Positions 22,393-30,530 of a stretch of DNA of 64,000 bases are shown one piece after another. The stretch is from Alloyangia pacifica (GTDB lineage Bacteria; Pseudomonadota; Alphaproteobacteria; Rhodobacterales; Rhodobacteraceae). Position numbers and translations under genes: made by a program. The stretch's first letter is position 1. Each line of letters starts with the position of its first letter. Location: the NCBI RefSeq assembly GCF_020524285.1, contig NZ_JAIVKX010000008.1, forward strand, positions 248,001-312,000, given 5' to 3'. Under the pieces are notes generated by a model. It had not been told where the DNA came from and searched no databases. It worked only from the letters and a program-made list of their open reading frames with translations.

Positions 22393-22513
22393 GGCAACAC
22401 TGCTCCGGTACACGCATAAAAAGACGGGTCTGCTTGCCCATCTTGACGCAGCGCAGCATAAGAGTCCCAGGCTTTCAAAGCAATAAATCCGCGCCGCGGA
22501 AGGGAGTACTGCA

Positions 22514-23311
22514 TTGAATTATGAGAACCTTGTTGCCGTGATCCGACGTCTCGCACTCGAAGCGGGGGACAAGATCATGGAAATTTACAATTCCGACGAT
22601 TTTGAAGTGAAGTCCAAGTCCGACGCCAGCCCGGTGACCGAAGCCGACGAAGCCGCCGATGCGCTGATCTCGGCCGGCCTGCGCGAAGCCTTCCCCGAGA
22701 TGCCGCTGGTCACCGAGGAGCAGGCCGACAGCCATGACGTCGAGGCGATGACCTTCCTCATCGTCGACCCGCTCGACGGCACCAAGGAATTCGTCAACCG
22801 CCGCGGCGATTTCACCGTGAACATCGCGCTGGTCGAGGACGGCGTGCCGACCTTCGGCGTGGTCTACGCTCCGGCCAAGGACCGCATGTTCTACACCGAC
22901 AGCGTCGGCAACTCGGTCGAGGAAATGGGGCCCTTCGACAAGGAGACCCCGGGCGAGACCAAGCCGATCAAGGTCTCCACCCCCGACAATTCCGCGTTGC
23001 TGGTGGTGGCCTCGAAATCGCACCGCGACCAGGCCACGGACGACTACATCAACAAGTACAGCACTGCCGACATGAAGAGCGCCGGCTCCTCGCTGAAGTT
23101 CTGCCTGGTGGCCACCGGCGAGGCGGACATCTATCCGCGCCTCGGCCGCACCATGGAATGGGACACCGCCGCCGGCCAGGCCGTGCTGCAGGGCGCGGGC
23201 GGCCGCGTCGTGCGCTTCGACGACCACACGCCGCTGGCCTACGGCAAGCCCGGCTTCGCCAACCCCTTCTTCATCGCCTACTCGCCCGACGTCGCGCTGA
23301 AAGAGGCCTGA
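22514..23311 (+). CDS. cysQ: 3'(2'),5'-bisphosphate nucleotidase CysQ
   Basis: The protein has 265 aa of the inositol-monophosphatase superfamily. Metal-binding motifs are VTEEQ (about 66-70), DPLDGT (85-90) and EWDTAAGQAV (about 215). SDASPVTEAD near residue 37 is the CysQ pattern. It hydrolyses PAP to AMP, removing the inhibitory product of PAPS-using enzymes. The start is TTG at 22514 with AGGGAG seven bases upstream; no in-frame ATG fits. It starts a tandem series with glycosyltransferase genes, and a sulfotransferase lies 7 kb downstream. Confidence 0.94.
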   Translation: MNYENLVAVIRRLALEAGDKIMEIYNSDDFEVKSKSDASPVTEADEAADALISAGLREAFPEMPLVTEEQADSHDVEAMTFLIVDPLDGTKEFVNRRGDFTVNIALVEDGVPTFGVVYAPAKDRMFYTDSVGNSVEEMGPFDKETPGETKPIKVSTPDNSALLVVASKSHRDQATDDYINKYSTADMKSAGSSLKFCLVATGEADIYPRLGRTMEWDTAAGQAVLQGAGGRVVRFDDHTPLAYGKPGFANPFFIAYSPDVALKEA

Positions 23312-23318
23312 GACCGGC

Positions 23319-24578
23319 ATGACCGCCCTGCCGGTCAGCGTGGTCATCGTCAGCCGCGGACGTCCCGCGGCGCTCGATCTCTGCCTGACCGGCGTGGCGC
23401 AGCTCGATCACCCCGCCTTCGAGGTGGTGGTGGTCGCCTGCCCCGCCGGGGCCGCCGCCGTCGCGGCGCGGCCCGACCGGCAACACATCAAGCTTGTCCG
23501 TTTCGACGAGCCGAACATCTCCGCCGCCCGCAATCTCGGCATCGCGCAGGCGGCGGGGGACATCGTCGCCTTCATCGACGACGATGCGGTGCCCGAGCCG
23601 CTCTGGCTGCACCACCTCTGCGCGCCCTTTGCCGATCCGCAGGTCGCGGCGGCGGGCGGCTTCGTGCGCGGTCGCAATGGCATCTCGTATCAATGGCGCG
23701 CCCGTTCCGTGACAGCGCACCTGCAAGAACGCGCGCTCGATCTGCATGCGCCCGGCCCGCATCTGCCCGAGCTGCCGCCGGGCGAGGCGCCCAAGCTGCA
23801 GGGCACCAACATGGCGCACAGGCGCGAGGTGCTGGCAAAGATGGGCGGCTTCGATCCGGCCTTCCGCTTCTACCTCGACGAAACCGATCTCGACCTGCGC
23901 CACGCCGCGGCAGGACACCGCGTCGCCATCGCACCGCTGGCCGAGGTCCACCACGGTTATGCCGAAAGCGACCGCCGTGGCGCTGACCGGAGCCCGCGCG
24001 ACCTCACCGAGATCGGCGCCTCGATCCGCGGCTTCCTCGACCGGCATTGCCCGGAAGCGGATCGCGGCGGCGCATGGGCAAGGCTCCGCGCGGAGCAGCG
24101 CACGCGCCTGCTGCGGTACCTGCAACGCGGCCCCCTGGGCGCGGACGACGTGGTGCGGCTGCTAAGCGGGCTGGACCGGGGCTGGCAACAGGGCGCCGAG
24201 CGCGCCCCGCGCGCGCCCCTCACACCGCTCGGCGCCGCGGTGTCGCCTTACCTTCCGCATCCGGGTCGCCCCGCCGCGCCGCGCATCACCCTGTCAGGCA
24301 GACCGCTGCAACGCGAAGCCCTGCGGAAGAAGGCGAAACAACACGCAGAAGGTGGCAAAATCGTCACAATCTATCGGCTTTCGCGGACGGCCATATTCCA
24401 CCGCCTGCGCTTCCACCCGGACGGCTTTTGGGAACAGACGGGCGGCCTTTACGGGCGCAGCATACGCACAGGCAAATTGCTGAATTTCTGGCGTTTTCGG
24501 GACCGCGTCGGCAAAGAAATCTCGCGCACCGAAAACGTCCGGGGGAAATCCGCCGGTTTGGACTTCCATAGACGCTAG
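23319..24578 (+). CDS. Family 2 glycosyltransferase
   Basis: The protein has 419 aa. The GT-A domain occupies about 1-235: VSVVIVSRGRPAAL at the N-terminus, EPNISAARNLGIAQA, the metal-binding DDDA (FIDDDAVPEP) and a ED/DET-type acidic motif near YLDETDLDLR. The C-terminal 180 residues are basic and of unknown type, with no membrane span. Donor and acceptor cannot be predicted. The ATG is 7 bp after the cysQ stop, so the two are probably cotranscribed. Confidence 0.88.
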   Translation: MTALPVSVVIVSRGRPAALDLCLTGVAQLDHPAFEVVVVACPAGAAAVAARPDRQHIKLVRFDEPNISAARNLGIAQAAGDIVAFIDDDAVPEPLWLHHLCAPFADPQVAAAGGFVRGRNGISYQWRARSVTAHLQERALDLHAPGPHLPELPPGEAPKLQGTNMAHRREVLAKMGGFDPAFRFYLDETDLDLRHAAAGHRVAIAPLAEVHHGYAESDRRGADRSPRDLTEIGASIRGFLDRHCPEADRGGAWARLRAEQRTRLLRYLQRGPLGADDVVRLLSGLDRGWQQGAERAPRAPLTPLGAAVSPYLPHPGRPAAPRITLSGRPLQREALRKKAKQHAEGGKIVTIYRLSRTAIFHRLRFHPDGFWEQTGGLYGRSIRTGKLLNFWRFRDRVGKEISRTENVRGKSAGLDFHRR

Positions 24579-24579
24579 A

Positions 24580-24609
24580 TTTACTTTTACGCTGTTGCGG
24601 CAATATGCT
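24580..24609 (+). promoter_or_regulatory. Possible promoter of galU
   Basis: TTTACT (24580-24585) and TATGCT (24604-24609) are spaced by 18 bp in a locally AT-rich 92-bp gap. It would let galU-galE be transcribed apart from the upstream gene. The elements are imperfect. Confidence 0.3.
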
Positions 24610-24670
24610 GTTGATTAATTGATTCACTCTGTGGCGTCAGGCCCAGAAAATAGTTCCAGGAGCACCTCCC

Positions 24671-25564
24671 ATGTCCCGCAAGGTTACCAAAGCGATTTTT
24701 CCTGTCGCCGGCCTCGGCACCCGATTTCTCCCCGCCACCAAGTCGGTCCCCAAGGAAATCATGACGCTGGTTGACCGCCCGCTGGTGCAATACGCCATCG
24801 ACGAGGCGCGCGCTGCCGGCATCAAGGAATTCATCTTCGTCACCTCGCGCGGCAAGGGCGCGCTCGAGGATTATTTCGACCACGCCCCGCAACTGGAGCG
24901 TGAGCTTGAGGCGAAGGGCAAGGACAAGCTGCTGAAGACCCTGCAGGACACCAACATGGACTCCGGCGAGATCGCCTACATCCGCCAGCACAAGGCGCTC
25001 GGCCTCGGCCACGCGATCTGGTGCGCGCGGCGCCTGATCGGCAACGAGCCCTTCGCGGTGATGCTGCCCGACGACGTGATCGCCGCCGACAAGCCCTGCC
25101 TGCAGCAGATGGTCGAAGCCTACGAGGAAGTGGGCGGCAACATGGTCGCCGCGATGGAAGTGCCCGCCGACAAGGCCTCGGCCTACGGCATCCTCGACGT
25201 GCAGGAAGACATGGGCTCGCTCGTGTCAGTCAAGGGCATGGTCGAGAAACCCGCCGCCGGCGAAGCACCGTCGAACCTCGCGGTGATCGGCCGTTACATC
25301 CTGTCGCCGCAGATCCTGCAGAACCTCGAGGACAAGCAGGTCGGCGCCGGCGGCGAGATCCAGTTGACCGACGCCATCGCCAAGCAGATCGGCACCGAAG
25401 AGGGCGTCTACGGCTTCCGCTTCAACGGCCAGCGCTTCGACTGCGGCTCCAAAGCCGGCTTCCTGCAGGCCACGGTGTCCTTCGGCCTCAGCCGCGACGA
25501 GCTGCGCCACGACCTCGAAGGCTACCTGCACGAGGTCATGTCCTCGCGCAAAGCCGCGCAATAA
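24671..25564 (+). CDS. galU: UTP-glucose-1-phosphate uridylyltransferase GalU
   Basis: The protein has 297 aa, the usual length. The nucleotide-binding signature GLGTRFLPATKSVPKEIMTL lies near the N-terminus (about 15-34). VMLPDDVI follows, and KGMVEKP and FRFNGQRFDCGSKAGFLQA come in the second half. It makes UDP-glucose from glucose-1-phosphate and UTP, feeding galE and the glycosyltransferases beside it. An SD, AGGAG, lies upstream (24658-24662). Confidence 0.97.
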   Translation: MSRKVTKAIFPVAGLGTRFLPATKSVPKEIMTLVDRPLVQYAIDEARAAGIKEFIFVTSRGKGALEDYFDHAPQLERELEAKGKDKLLKTLQDTNMDSGEIAYIRQHKALGLGHAIWCARRLIGNEPFAVMLPDDVIAADKPCLQQMVEAYEEVGGNMVAAMEVPADKASAYGILDVQEDMGSLVSVKGMVEKPAAGEAPSNLAVIGRYILSPQILQNLEDKQVGAGGEIQLTDAIAKQIGTEEGVYGFRFNGQRFDCGSKAGFLQATVSFGLSRDELRHDLEGYLHEVMSSRKAAQ

Positions 25565-25582
25565 GGCACGTCAGATCCCTTC

Positions 25583-26566
25583 ATGACAAACGTACTGGTT
25601 ACCGGCGGTGCGGGCTACATCGGCTCGCACGCCTGCAAGGCCCTGAAAGCGGCGGGCTACACGCCCGTCACCTACGACAATCTCGTCACCGGCTGGGAAC
25701 AGGCGGTGAAATTCGGCCCCTTCGAAAAGGGCAGCATCTCGGACCGCGCGCGGCTCGACGAGGTCTTCGCCAAGTACCAGCCGGTCGCGGTGATGCATTT
25801 CGCCGCGCTCAGCCAGGTCGGCGAAGCCATGTCCCAGCCCGGGCTCTACTGGCGCAACAACGTCGAGGGTTCGCTGACGCTGATCGAGGCCGCCTGCGCC
25901 GCGGGCTGCAAGAACTTCGTCTTCTCCTCGACCTGCGCCACCTACGGCGAGCATGACAACGTCGTGCTCGACGAGGAGACGCCGCAGATCCCGCTCAACG
26001 CCTATGGCGCCTCGAAACGTGCGGTGGAAAACATCCTGCGCGACTTCGCCGCCTCGGACGGGCTGAACCACGTGATCTTCCGCTACTTCAATGTCGCGGG
26101 CGCCGATCCCGAGGGCGAGGTCGGCGAGCATCACCGCCCCGAGACGCACCTGATCCCGGTGATGCTCGAGGCGATCGACGGCAAGCGCCCGGCGCTCACC
26201 ATCCACGGCACCGATTACGACACGCCCGATGGCACCTGCATCCGCGACTACGTGCACGTCATGGACCTCGTGGACGCGCACGTTCTGGGCCTCAAGTGGC
26301 TCGAAGCGGGCAAGCCGTCCTCGGTGTTCAACCTCGGCACCGGCAAAGGCTTCTCGGTCCGCGAGGTGATCGACGCGTCGCGCGCGGTGACCAACCGCGA
26401 GGTGCCGCACTCCGAGGGGCCGCGCCGTGCGGGCGATGCGACGAAGCTGGTCTCGGGCTCGACCCGTGCGCTGGCCGAGCTGGGCTGGGAGCCGTCGCGC
26501 TCGACCATGCCGAAGATGATCGCCGATGCCTGGAACTGGCATCTAAATGGGCATTACGATCACTGA
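25583..26566 (+). CDS. galE: UDP-glucose 4-epimerase GalE
   Basis: The protein has 327 aa of the short-chain dehydrogenase superfamily. It has the NAD-binding GGAGYIGSH at the N-terminus, FSSTCATYG containing the catalytic Ser/Thr, and the YGASK catalytic Tyr-Lys pair. GTDYDTPDGTCIRDYVHVMDL is the typical GalE substrate-binding block (only part quoted here). It interconverts UDP-glucose and UDP-galactose. It lies 18 bp after galU, and its last 20 bases overlap the next gene. Confidence 0.97.
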   Translation: MTNVLVTGGAGYIGSHACKALKAAGYTPVTYDNLVTGWEQAVKFGPFEKGSISDRARLDEVFAKYQPVAVMHFAALSQVGEAMSQPGLYWRNNVEGSLTLIEAACAAGCKNFVFSSTCATYGEHDNVVLDEETPQIPLNAYGASKRAVENILRDFAASDGLNHVIFRYFNVAGADPEGEVGEHHRPETHLIPVMLEAIDGKRPALTIHGTDYDTPDGTCIRDYVHVMDLVDAHVLGLKWLEAGKPSSVFNLGTGKGFSVREVIDASRAVTNREVPHSEGPRRAGDATKLVSGSTRALAELGWEPSRSTMPKMIADAWNWHLNGHYDH

Positions 26567-27764
26567 GTCTTCGCCCCCTGCCCGGCTGCTCGACCTGACC
26601 CGGCTGGTCAGCCGCGCAGGCCGGGTGAGGACCGGGGTGGACCGCGTCGAATACGCCTATCTGGACCGGCTCCTGCAGGAGCCGGTTCCGCTTTTCGGAC
26701 TGGTGAAAACCTCGCTGGGCTACCTCCTTCTTGACGGTGCCGGCTGCGCCGCGCTGAAGGCACAGATGGATGCGCAGGATTGGCCGGAAGCAGACCTGCT
26801 GGGCCGCCTCGCCCGCCGCGGCGATCCCCACAGGGCCGGCACAGAGACCGCGCTTCGCGCCAATGCCCTTGCCCGCGCCATCCCGGCATTGCTCGGCCCC
26901 TTGCTGCGCCGCCACCTGCCCGCCGGGACGGTCTACCTCAACACCGGCCACTCGAACTTCTCGGAGCAGGTCATCACCGCGCTCCGTCGGGTGGAGGGCA
27001 GCCGCATCGCCGTCCTTCTGCACGACACCATCCCGCTTGACTGGCCGCAGTACCAGCGCGCGGGCAGCGCCCAGCGCTTTGCTGGCTTCCTGAGACGGGT
27101 GGGCAGGCACGCCGACCTGGTCATCTGCAATTCCGAAGCGACCCGCGCAGACATGGCCCGGCACCTTGGCCCGGACGCTCTGCCCGAGACGCTCGTCGCG
27201 CATCTTGGCGTCACGCCCCCTGCCCCGGGCACGGCGCCCGAAGGCCAGTGGACCAAAGACCCCTATTTCGTCATCCTCGGCACCATCGAGCCACGCAAGA
27301 ACCACGCGCTGCTGCTGGATATCTGGCGCGAGCTGACCCCGCCCGCACATCTGCTGATCTGCGGCGCACGTGGCTGGAACAATGCCGAGGTCTTCGCCGC
27401 GCTCGACGCGAGCATTCCAAACGTGCACGAGCTGCCCGGCCTCGACGATGCGCAGATCGCCGCGCTGCTCGCGAAGAGCGCCGGGCTGCTCTTTCCCAGC
27501 CATGCGGAAGGCTACGGGCTTCCGCCGGTCGAAGCCGCCGCGCTCGGCGTGCCCGTGCTCGCCGCGCCACTTCCGGTGCTGCGCGAGGTGCTCGGCGATA
27601 TACCCATTTACGCAGACGAATCGGACCGATATCTTTGGGCCGCAAGAATAAGGCAAATGGCCAAGGGGTATCGGGCACAACCGGACGCGGCGCGAACCAC
27701 GCAGGCAGGGTATCTCCCGCCAACGTGGGACGCCCATTTCAAAGCCGTGTTAACCCTGATCTGA
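26547..27764 (+). CDS. Family 1 (GT4-type) glycosyltransferase
   Basis: The protein has 405 aa with the GT-B fold. The N-terminal domain contains RTGVDRVEYAYLDRL. The C-terminal donor domain has VILGTIEPRKNHALLLDIW, HELPGLDDAQIAALL and the retaining-transferase motif HAEGYGLPPVEAAALGVPV. The last strongly conserved Glu is in GYGLPPVEA. The start overlaps the galE end by 20 bases, which implies translational coupling. Sugar specificity cannot be read from the sequence. Confidence 0.9.
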   Translation: MGITITESSPPARLLDLTRLVSRAGRVRTGVDRVEYAYLDRLLQEPVPLFGLVKTSLGYLLLDGAGCAALKAQMDAQDWPEADLLGRLARRGDPHRAGTETALRANALARAIPALLGPLLRRHLPAGTVYLNTGHSNFSEQVITALRRVEGSRIAVLLHDTIPLDWPQYQRAGSAQRFAGFLRRVGRHADLVICNSEATRADMARHLGPDALPETLVAHLGVTPPAPGTAPEGQWTKDPYFVILGTIEPRKNHALLLDIWRELTPPAHLLICGARGWNNAEVFAALDASIPNVHELPGLDDAQIAALLAKSAGLLFPSHAEGYGLPPVEAAALGVPVLAAPLPVLREVLGDIPIYADESDRYLWAARIRQMAKGYRAQPDAARTTQAGYLPPTWDAHFKAVLTLI

Positions 27765-27816
27765 TATCCGGCCTCCGGGCCGGTTCCGGGGCCCTGCCCC
27801 GAACGAGGGAAGTGTT

Positions 27817-28827
27817 GTGGGTGCATTGCAGTCATACAGGCTTCGGCTGCAGCGCAAGCGGTGGCTGATCCGGGCATCGCGCAAACGGCGTGAGCTGCGC
27901 TGCGTCGCCGACCGCACCGACCGCATCCGCCCCTCCGATCTCATCGTCTTCTGCACCGCCCGGAACGAGGGTGTGCGCCTGCCATGGTTCCTCAAGTACT
28001 ACCGCGACATGGGCGTCAACCACTTCGTCATGGTCGACAACGACAGCACCGACGGCTCGCTCGACTATCTCGCCCGGCAGGATGACGTCTCGGTCTGGCA
28101 CACGCGGGGCAGCTACAAGCGGTCGCGCTTCGGCATGGACTGGATCAACCACCTGCTGCGCAGGTACGGACACGGCCACTGGGTGCTGGTGGTCGATCCC
28201 GACGAGCTGTTCCTCTACCCGTTCTGCGACACCCGCCCGCTGCGCGCGCTGACCGACTGGCTCGACGCCTCGTCGATCAAGAGCTTCTCGGCCATGCTGC
28301 TCGACATGTACCCCAAGGGCCGGCTCGACGCGCAGCCCTATACCGCCGGGCAGGATCCGCTGGAGGTCGCCGCGTGGTTCGATGCCGGCAACTACTCGGT
28401 GAAACGCAACCGGCGCTTCGGCAACCTCTGGATCCAGGGCGGACCGCGGGCGCGCATGTTCTTTCCCGACCAGCCCGAGCGCGCCCCGGCGCTGAACAAG
28501 ATACCGCTGGTGAAATGGGACCGCCGCTACACCTACGTCAGCTCCACCCACATGCTGCTGCCGCGCGGGCTCAACCTGGTCTACGACGAATGGGGGGGCG
28601 AGAAGGCCTCGGGCCTGCTGCTGCACACCAAGTTCCTCGACACCTTCAACGCCAAGGCCGAGGAGGAGCTGACGCGCAAGCAGCACTACGCCGGATCGAC
28701 CGAATACATCGCCTATGCGAGCGGCATCCGCGACAATCCGGACCTCTGGTGCAAGTGGTCCGAGCAATACATAAACTGGCGCCAGCTCGAGATCCTCGGC
28801 CTCATGTCCAAGGGAAACTGGGCATGA
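27817..28827 (+). CDS. Family 2-like glycosyltransferase (Glyco_tranf_2_4 / GT92-like)
   Basis: The protein has 336 aa. The core (about 40-235) reads FCTARNEGVRLPWFLKYYR, then MVDNDSTDGSLDYL, then VVDPDELFLYP; these are the three blocks of this group, with DPDE as the metal motif. The start is GTG at 27817, with GAGGGAA eight bases upstream. Its stop overlaps the next start (ATGA). Such enzymes add sugars in capsular or exopolysaccharide loci. The exact product is unknown. Confidence 0.84.
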   Translation: MGALQSYRLRLQRKRWLIRASRKRRELRCVADRTDRIRPSDLIVFCTARNEGVRLPWFLKYYRDMGVNHFVMVDNDSTDGSLDYLARQDDVSVWHTRGSYKRSRFGMDWINHLLRRYGHGHWVLVVDPDELFLYPFCDTRPLRALTDWLDASSIKSFSAMLLDMYPKGRLDAQPYTAGQDPLEVAAWFDAGNYSVKRNRRFGNLWIQGGPRARMFFPDQPERAPALNKIPLVKWDRRYTYVSSTHMLLPRGLNLVYDEWGGEKASGLLLHTKFLDTFNAKAEEELTRKQHYAGSTEYIAYASGIRDNPDLWCKWSEQYINWRQLEILGLMSKGNWA

Positions 28828-30524
28828 CGGTCGGGATCATCATGCTGGTGCACACCGCCTTCGACCGCGCCGAACAGGTGGCGCGGCACTGGGCGAAGGC
28901 GGGTTGCCCGGTGGTGATCCACGTCGACGCGAAGGTCTCGCAGAAGACCTATGGCGCCTTCGCCGACGCGCTGTCTGACCTGCCGCAGGTGCTGTTCTCG
29001 CGCCGCCATCGCTGCGACTGGGGCACATGGGGGCTGGTCGCCGCCAGCCAGGATGCCGCCGAACTGATGCTCGAGCGCTTCATCGACGTCCGGCACATCT
29101 ACCTGACCTCGGGCTCCTGCCTGCCGCTGCGCCCGGTGGAGGAGTTGATCGATTACCTCGACGCGCGGCCGCACACCGACTTCATCGAAAGCGCCACGAC
29201 CGCCGATGTGCCCTGGACCGTGGGCGGGCTCGACCACGAGCGCTTCACCCTCTACTTCCCCTTCTCCTGGCGCCGGAACCGCTATCTCTTCGACCGGCTG
29301 GTCGAGGTGCAGCGCGTGCTCCGCGTGAGCCGCCGCATCCCCCGGGGCGTGGTGCCGCACATGGGCAGCCAATGGTGGTGCCTGACCCGGCACACGCTGT
29401 CGGCGATCCTCACCTCGCCGGAGCGCCGCCGGCACGAGCGCTACTTCCGCCGCGTCTGGATTCCCGACGAGAGCTACTTCCAGTCCCTCGCCCGGCTGCA
29501 TTCGCGCAATATCGAGAGCCGGTCGTTGACGCTGTCGAAGTTCGACTTCCAGGGCAAGCCGCACATCTTCTACGACGACCACCTGAAGCTGCTGCGCCGC
29601 TCCGACTGCTTTGTCGCGCGCAAGATATGGCCGCATGCGGAGCGACTGTACGAGGCGTTCCTGAACCATCCGGAAAGCGCCGCGAACCGGCAGGAGCCCA
29701 GCCCCGGCAAGATCGACCGCGTCTTCGCCAGGGCGGTGGACCGCCGGACCCGGGGCCGTGCCGGACTCTACATGCAGTCGCGCTTCCCTAACCTCGGCTG
29801 GGAGAACGGCATGACCGCCGGGCGCTACTCGGTGTTCCAGGGCTTCTCGGAGCTTTTCGAGGACTTCGAGCCCTGGCTCGCCCGCACCACCGGGGCGCAG
29901 GTGCACGGCCACCTGTTTGCCCCCGAACGGGCCGAGTTCGCCGAAGGCCAGCCCGTGCTGAACGGCGCCCTGTCCGACAAACCCGCGCTGCGCGACTGGA
30001 ACCACCGGGCCTTTCTGACCAACCTGATCTGGAACACCCGCGGCACCCGCCAGTGTTTCCAGTTCGGGCCGCATGATGCGCCGGAGGTCATGTGGGATAT
30101 GGCACGCGATCCCAATGCGCAGATCAGCGTCATCTCGGGCGCCTGGGCCGTGCCGTTGTTCCGCGCGGGCGGCGATTTCGCCACGCTCCGGGCCGAGGCC
30201 GCCGCCCTGCAGAAGGCCGAACACCTGTTGCTCGACGAGCTGCGCTCGCCCGAGGCCAAGGCACGCATCCGCATCTGGACCATGGCCGAATTCATCGAGG
30301 CGCCGATGGAGCCACTGCAGCTGATCCTCGACGAAATCGGCCTCAAGGAGCCGCACCGCCTTGCCGAGGCGCCGGTCCTCCAAGACCTCACCGGCTTCGG
30401 ACGCTTCCTGCAGAACCTGAAGAACCAGGGCATGCACCCCTACCTCATGGGCGACTTCCCGGTCGAGCCGACGCTGCGTCCCAGCAGCTCGCCCGCGCGC
30501 AAGCCCTACCTCGTGAAGAACTGA
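28824..30524 (+). CDS. Core-2/I-branching (GT14-like) glycosyltransferase with DUF5927 C-terminus
   Basis: The protein has 566 aa. Residues about 1-245 resemble the GT14 core-2/I-branching and xylosyltransferase family: IIMLVHTAFDRAEQVARHW, VVIHVDAKVS, a HIYLTSGSCLPLRP block, and MGSQWWCLTR. Residues about 290-560 form a second domain (DUF5927-like) of unknown function, with NLIWNTRGTRQCFQFG and ISVISGAWAVPLF. No signal peptide was seen. The ATG overlaps the preceding stop by four bases. It probably acts on a glycan, but whether the second domain is catalytic is open. Confidence 0.83.
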   Translation: MTVGIIMLVHTAFDRAEQVARHWAKAGCPVVIHVDAKVSQKTYGAFADALSDLPQVLFSRRHRCDWGTWGLVAASQDAAELMLERFIDVRHIYLTSGSCLPLRPVEELIDYLDARPHTDFIESATTADVPWTVGGLDHERFTLYFPFSWRRNRYLFDRLVEVQRVLRVSRRIPRGVVPHMGSQWWCLTRHTLSAILTSPERRRHERYFRRVWIPDESYFQSLARLHSRNIESRSLTLSKFDFQGKPHIFYDDHLKLLRRSDCFVARKIWPHAERLYEAFLNHPESAANRQEPSPGKIDRVFARAVDRRTRGRAGLYMQSRFPNLGWENGMTAGRYSVFQGFSELFEDFEPWLARTTGAQVHGHLFAPERAEFAEGQPVLNGALSDKPALRDWNHRAFLTNLIWNTRGTRQCFQFGPHDAPEVMWDMARDPNAQISVISGAWAVPLFRAGGDFATLRAEAAALQKAEHLLLDELRSPEAKARIRIWTMAEFIEAPMEPLQLILDEIGLKEPHRLAEAPVLQDLTGFGRFLQNLKNQGMHPYLMGDFPVEPTLRPSSSPARKPYLVKN

Positions 30525-30530
30525 GTCTCC

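Noticed and set aside
22393-22413. GTG start for the polysaccharide permease, seven codons longer
   Set aside because: No better ribosome site than for the ATG at 22392, and MFQTSKPRSRLG is the usual start in related permeases.
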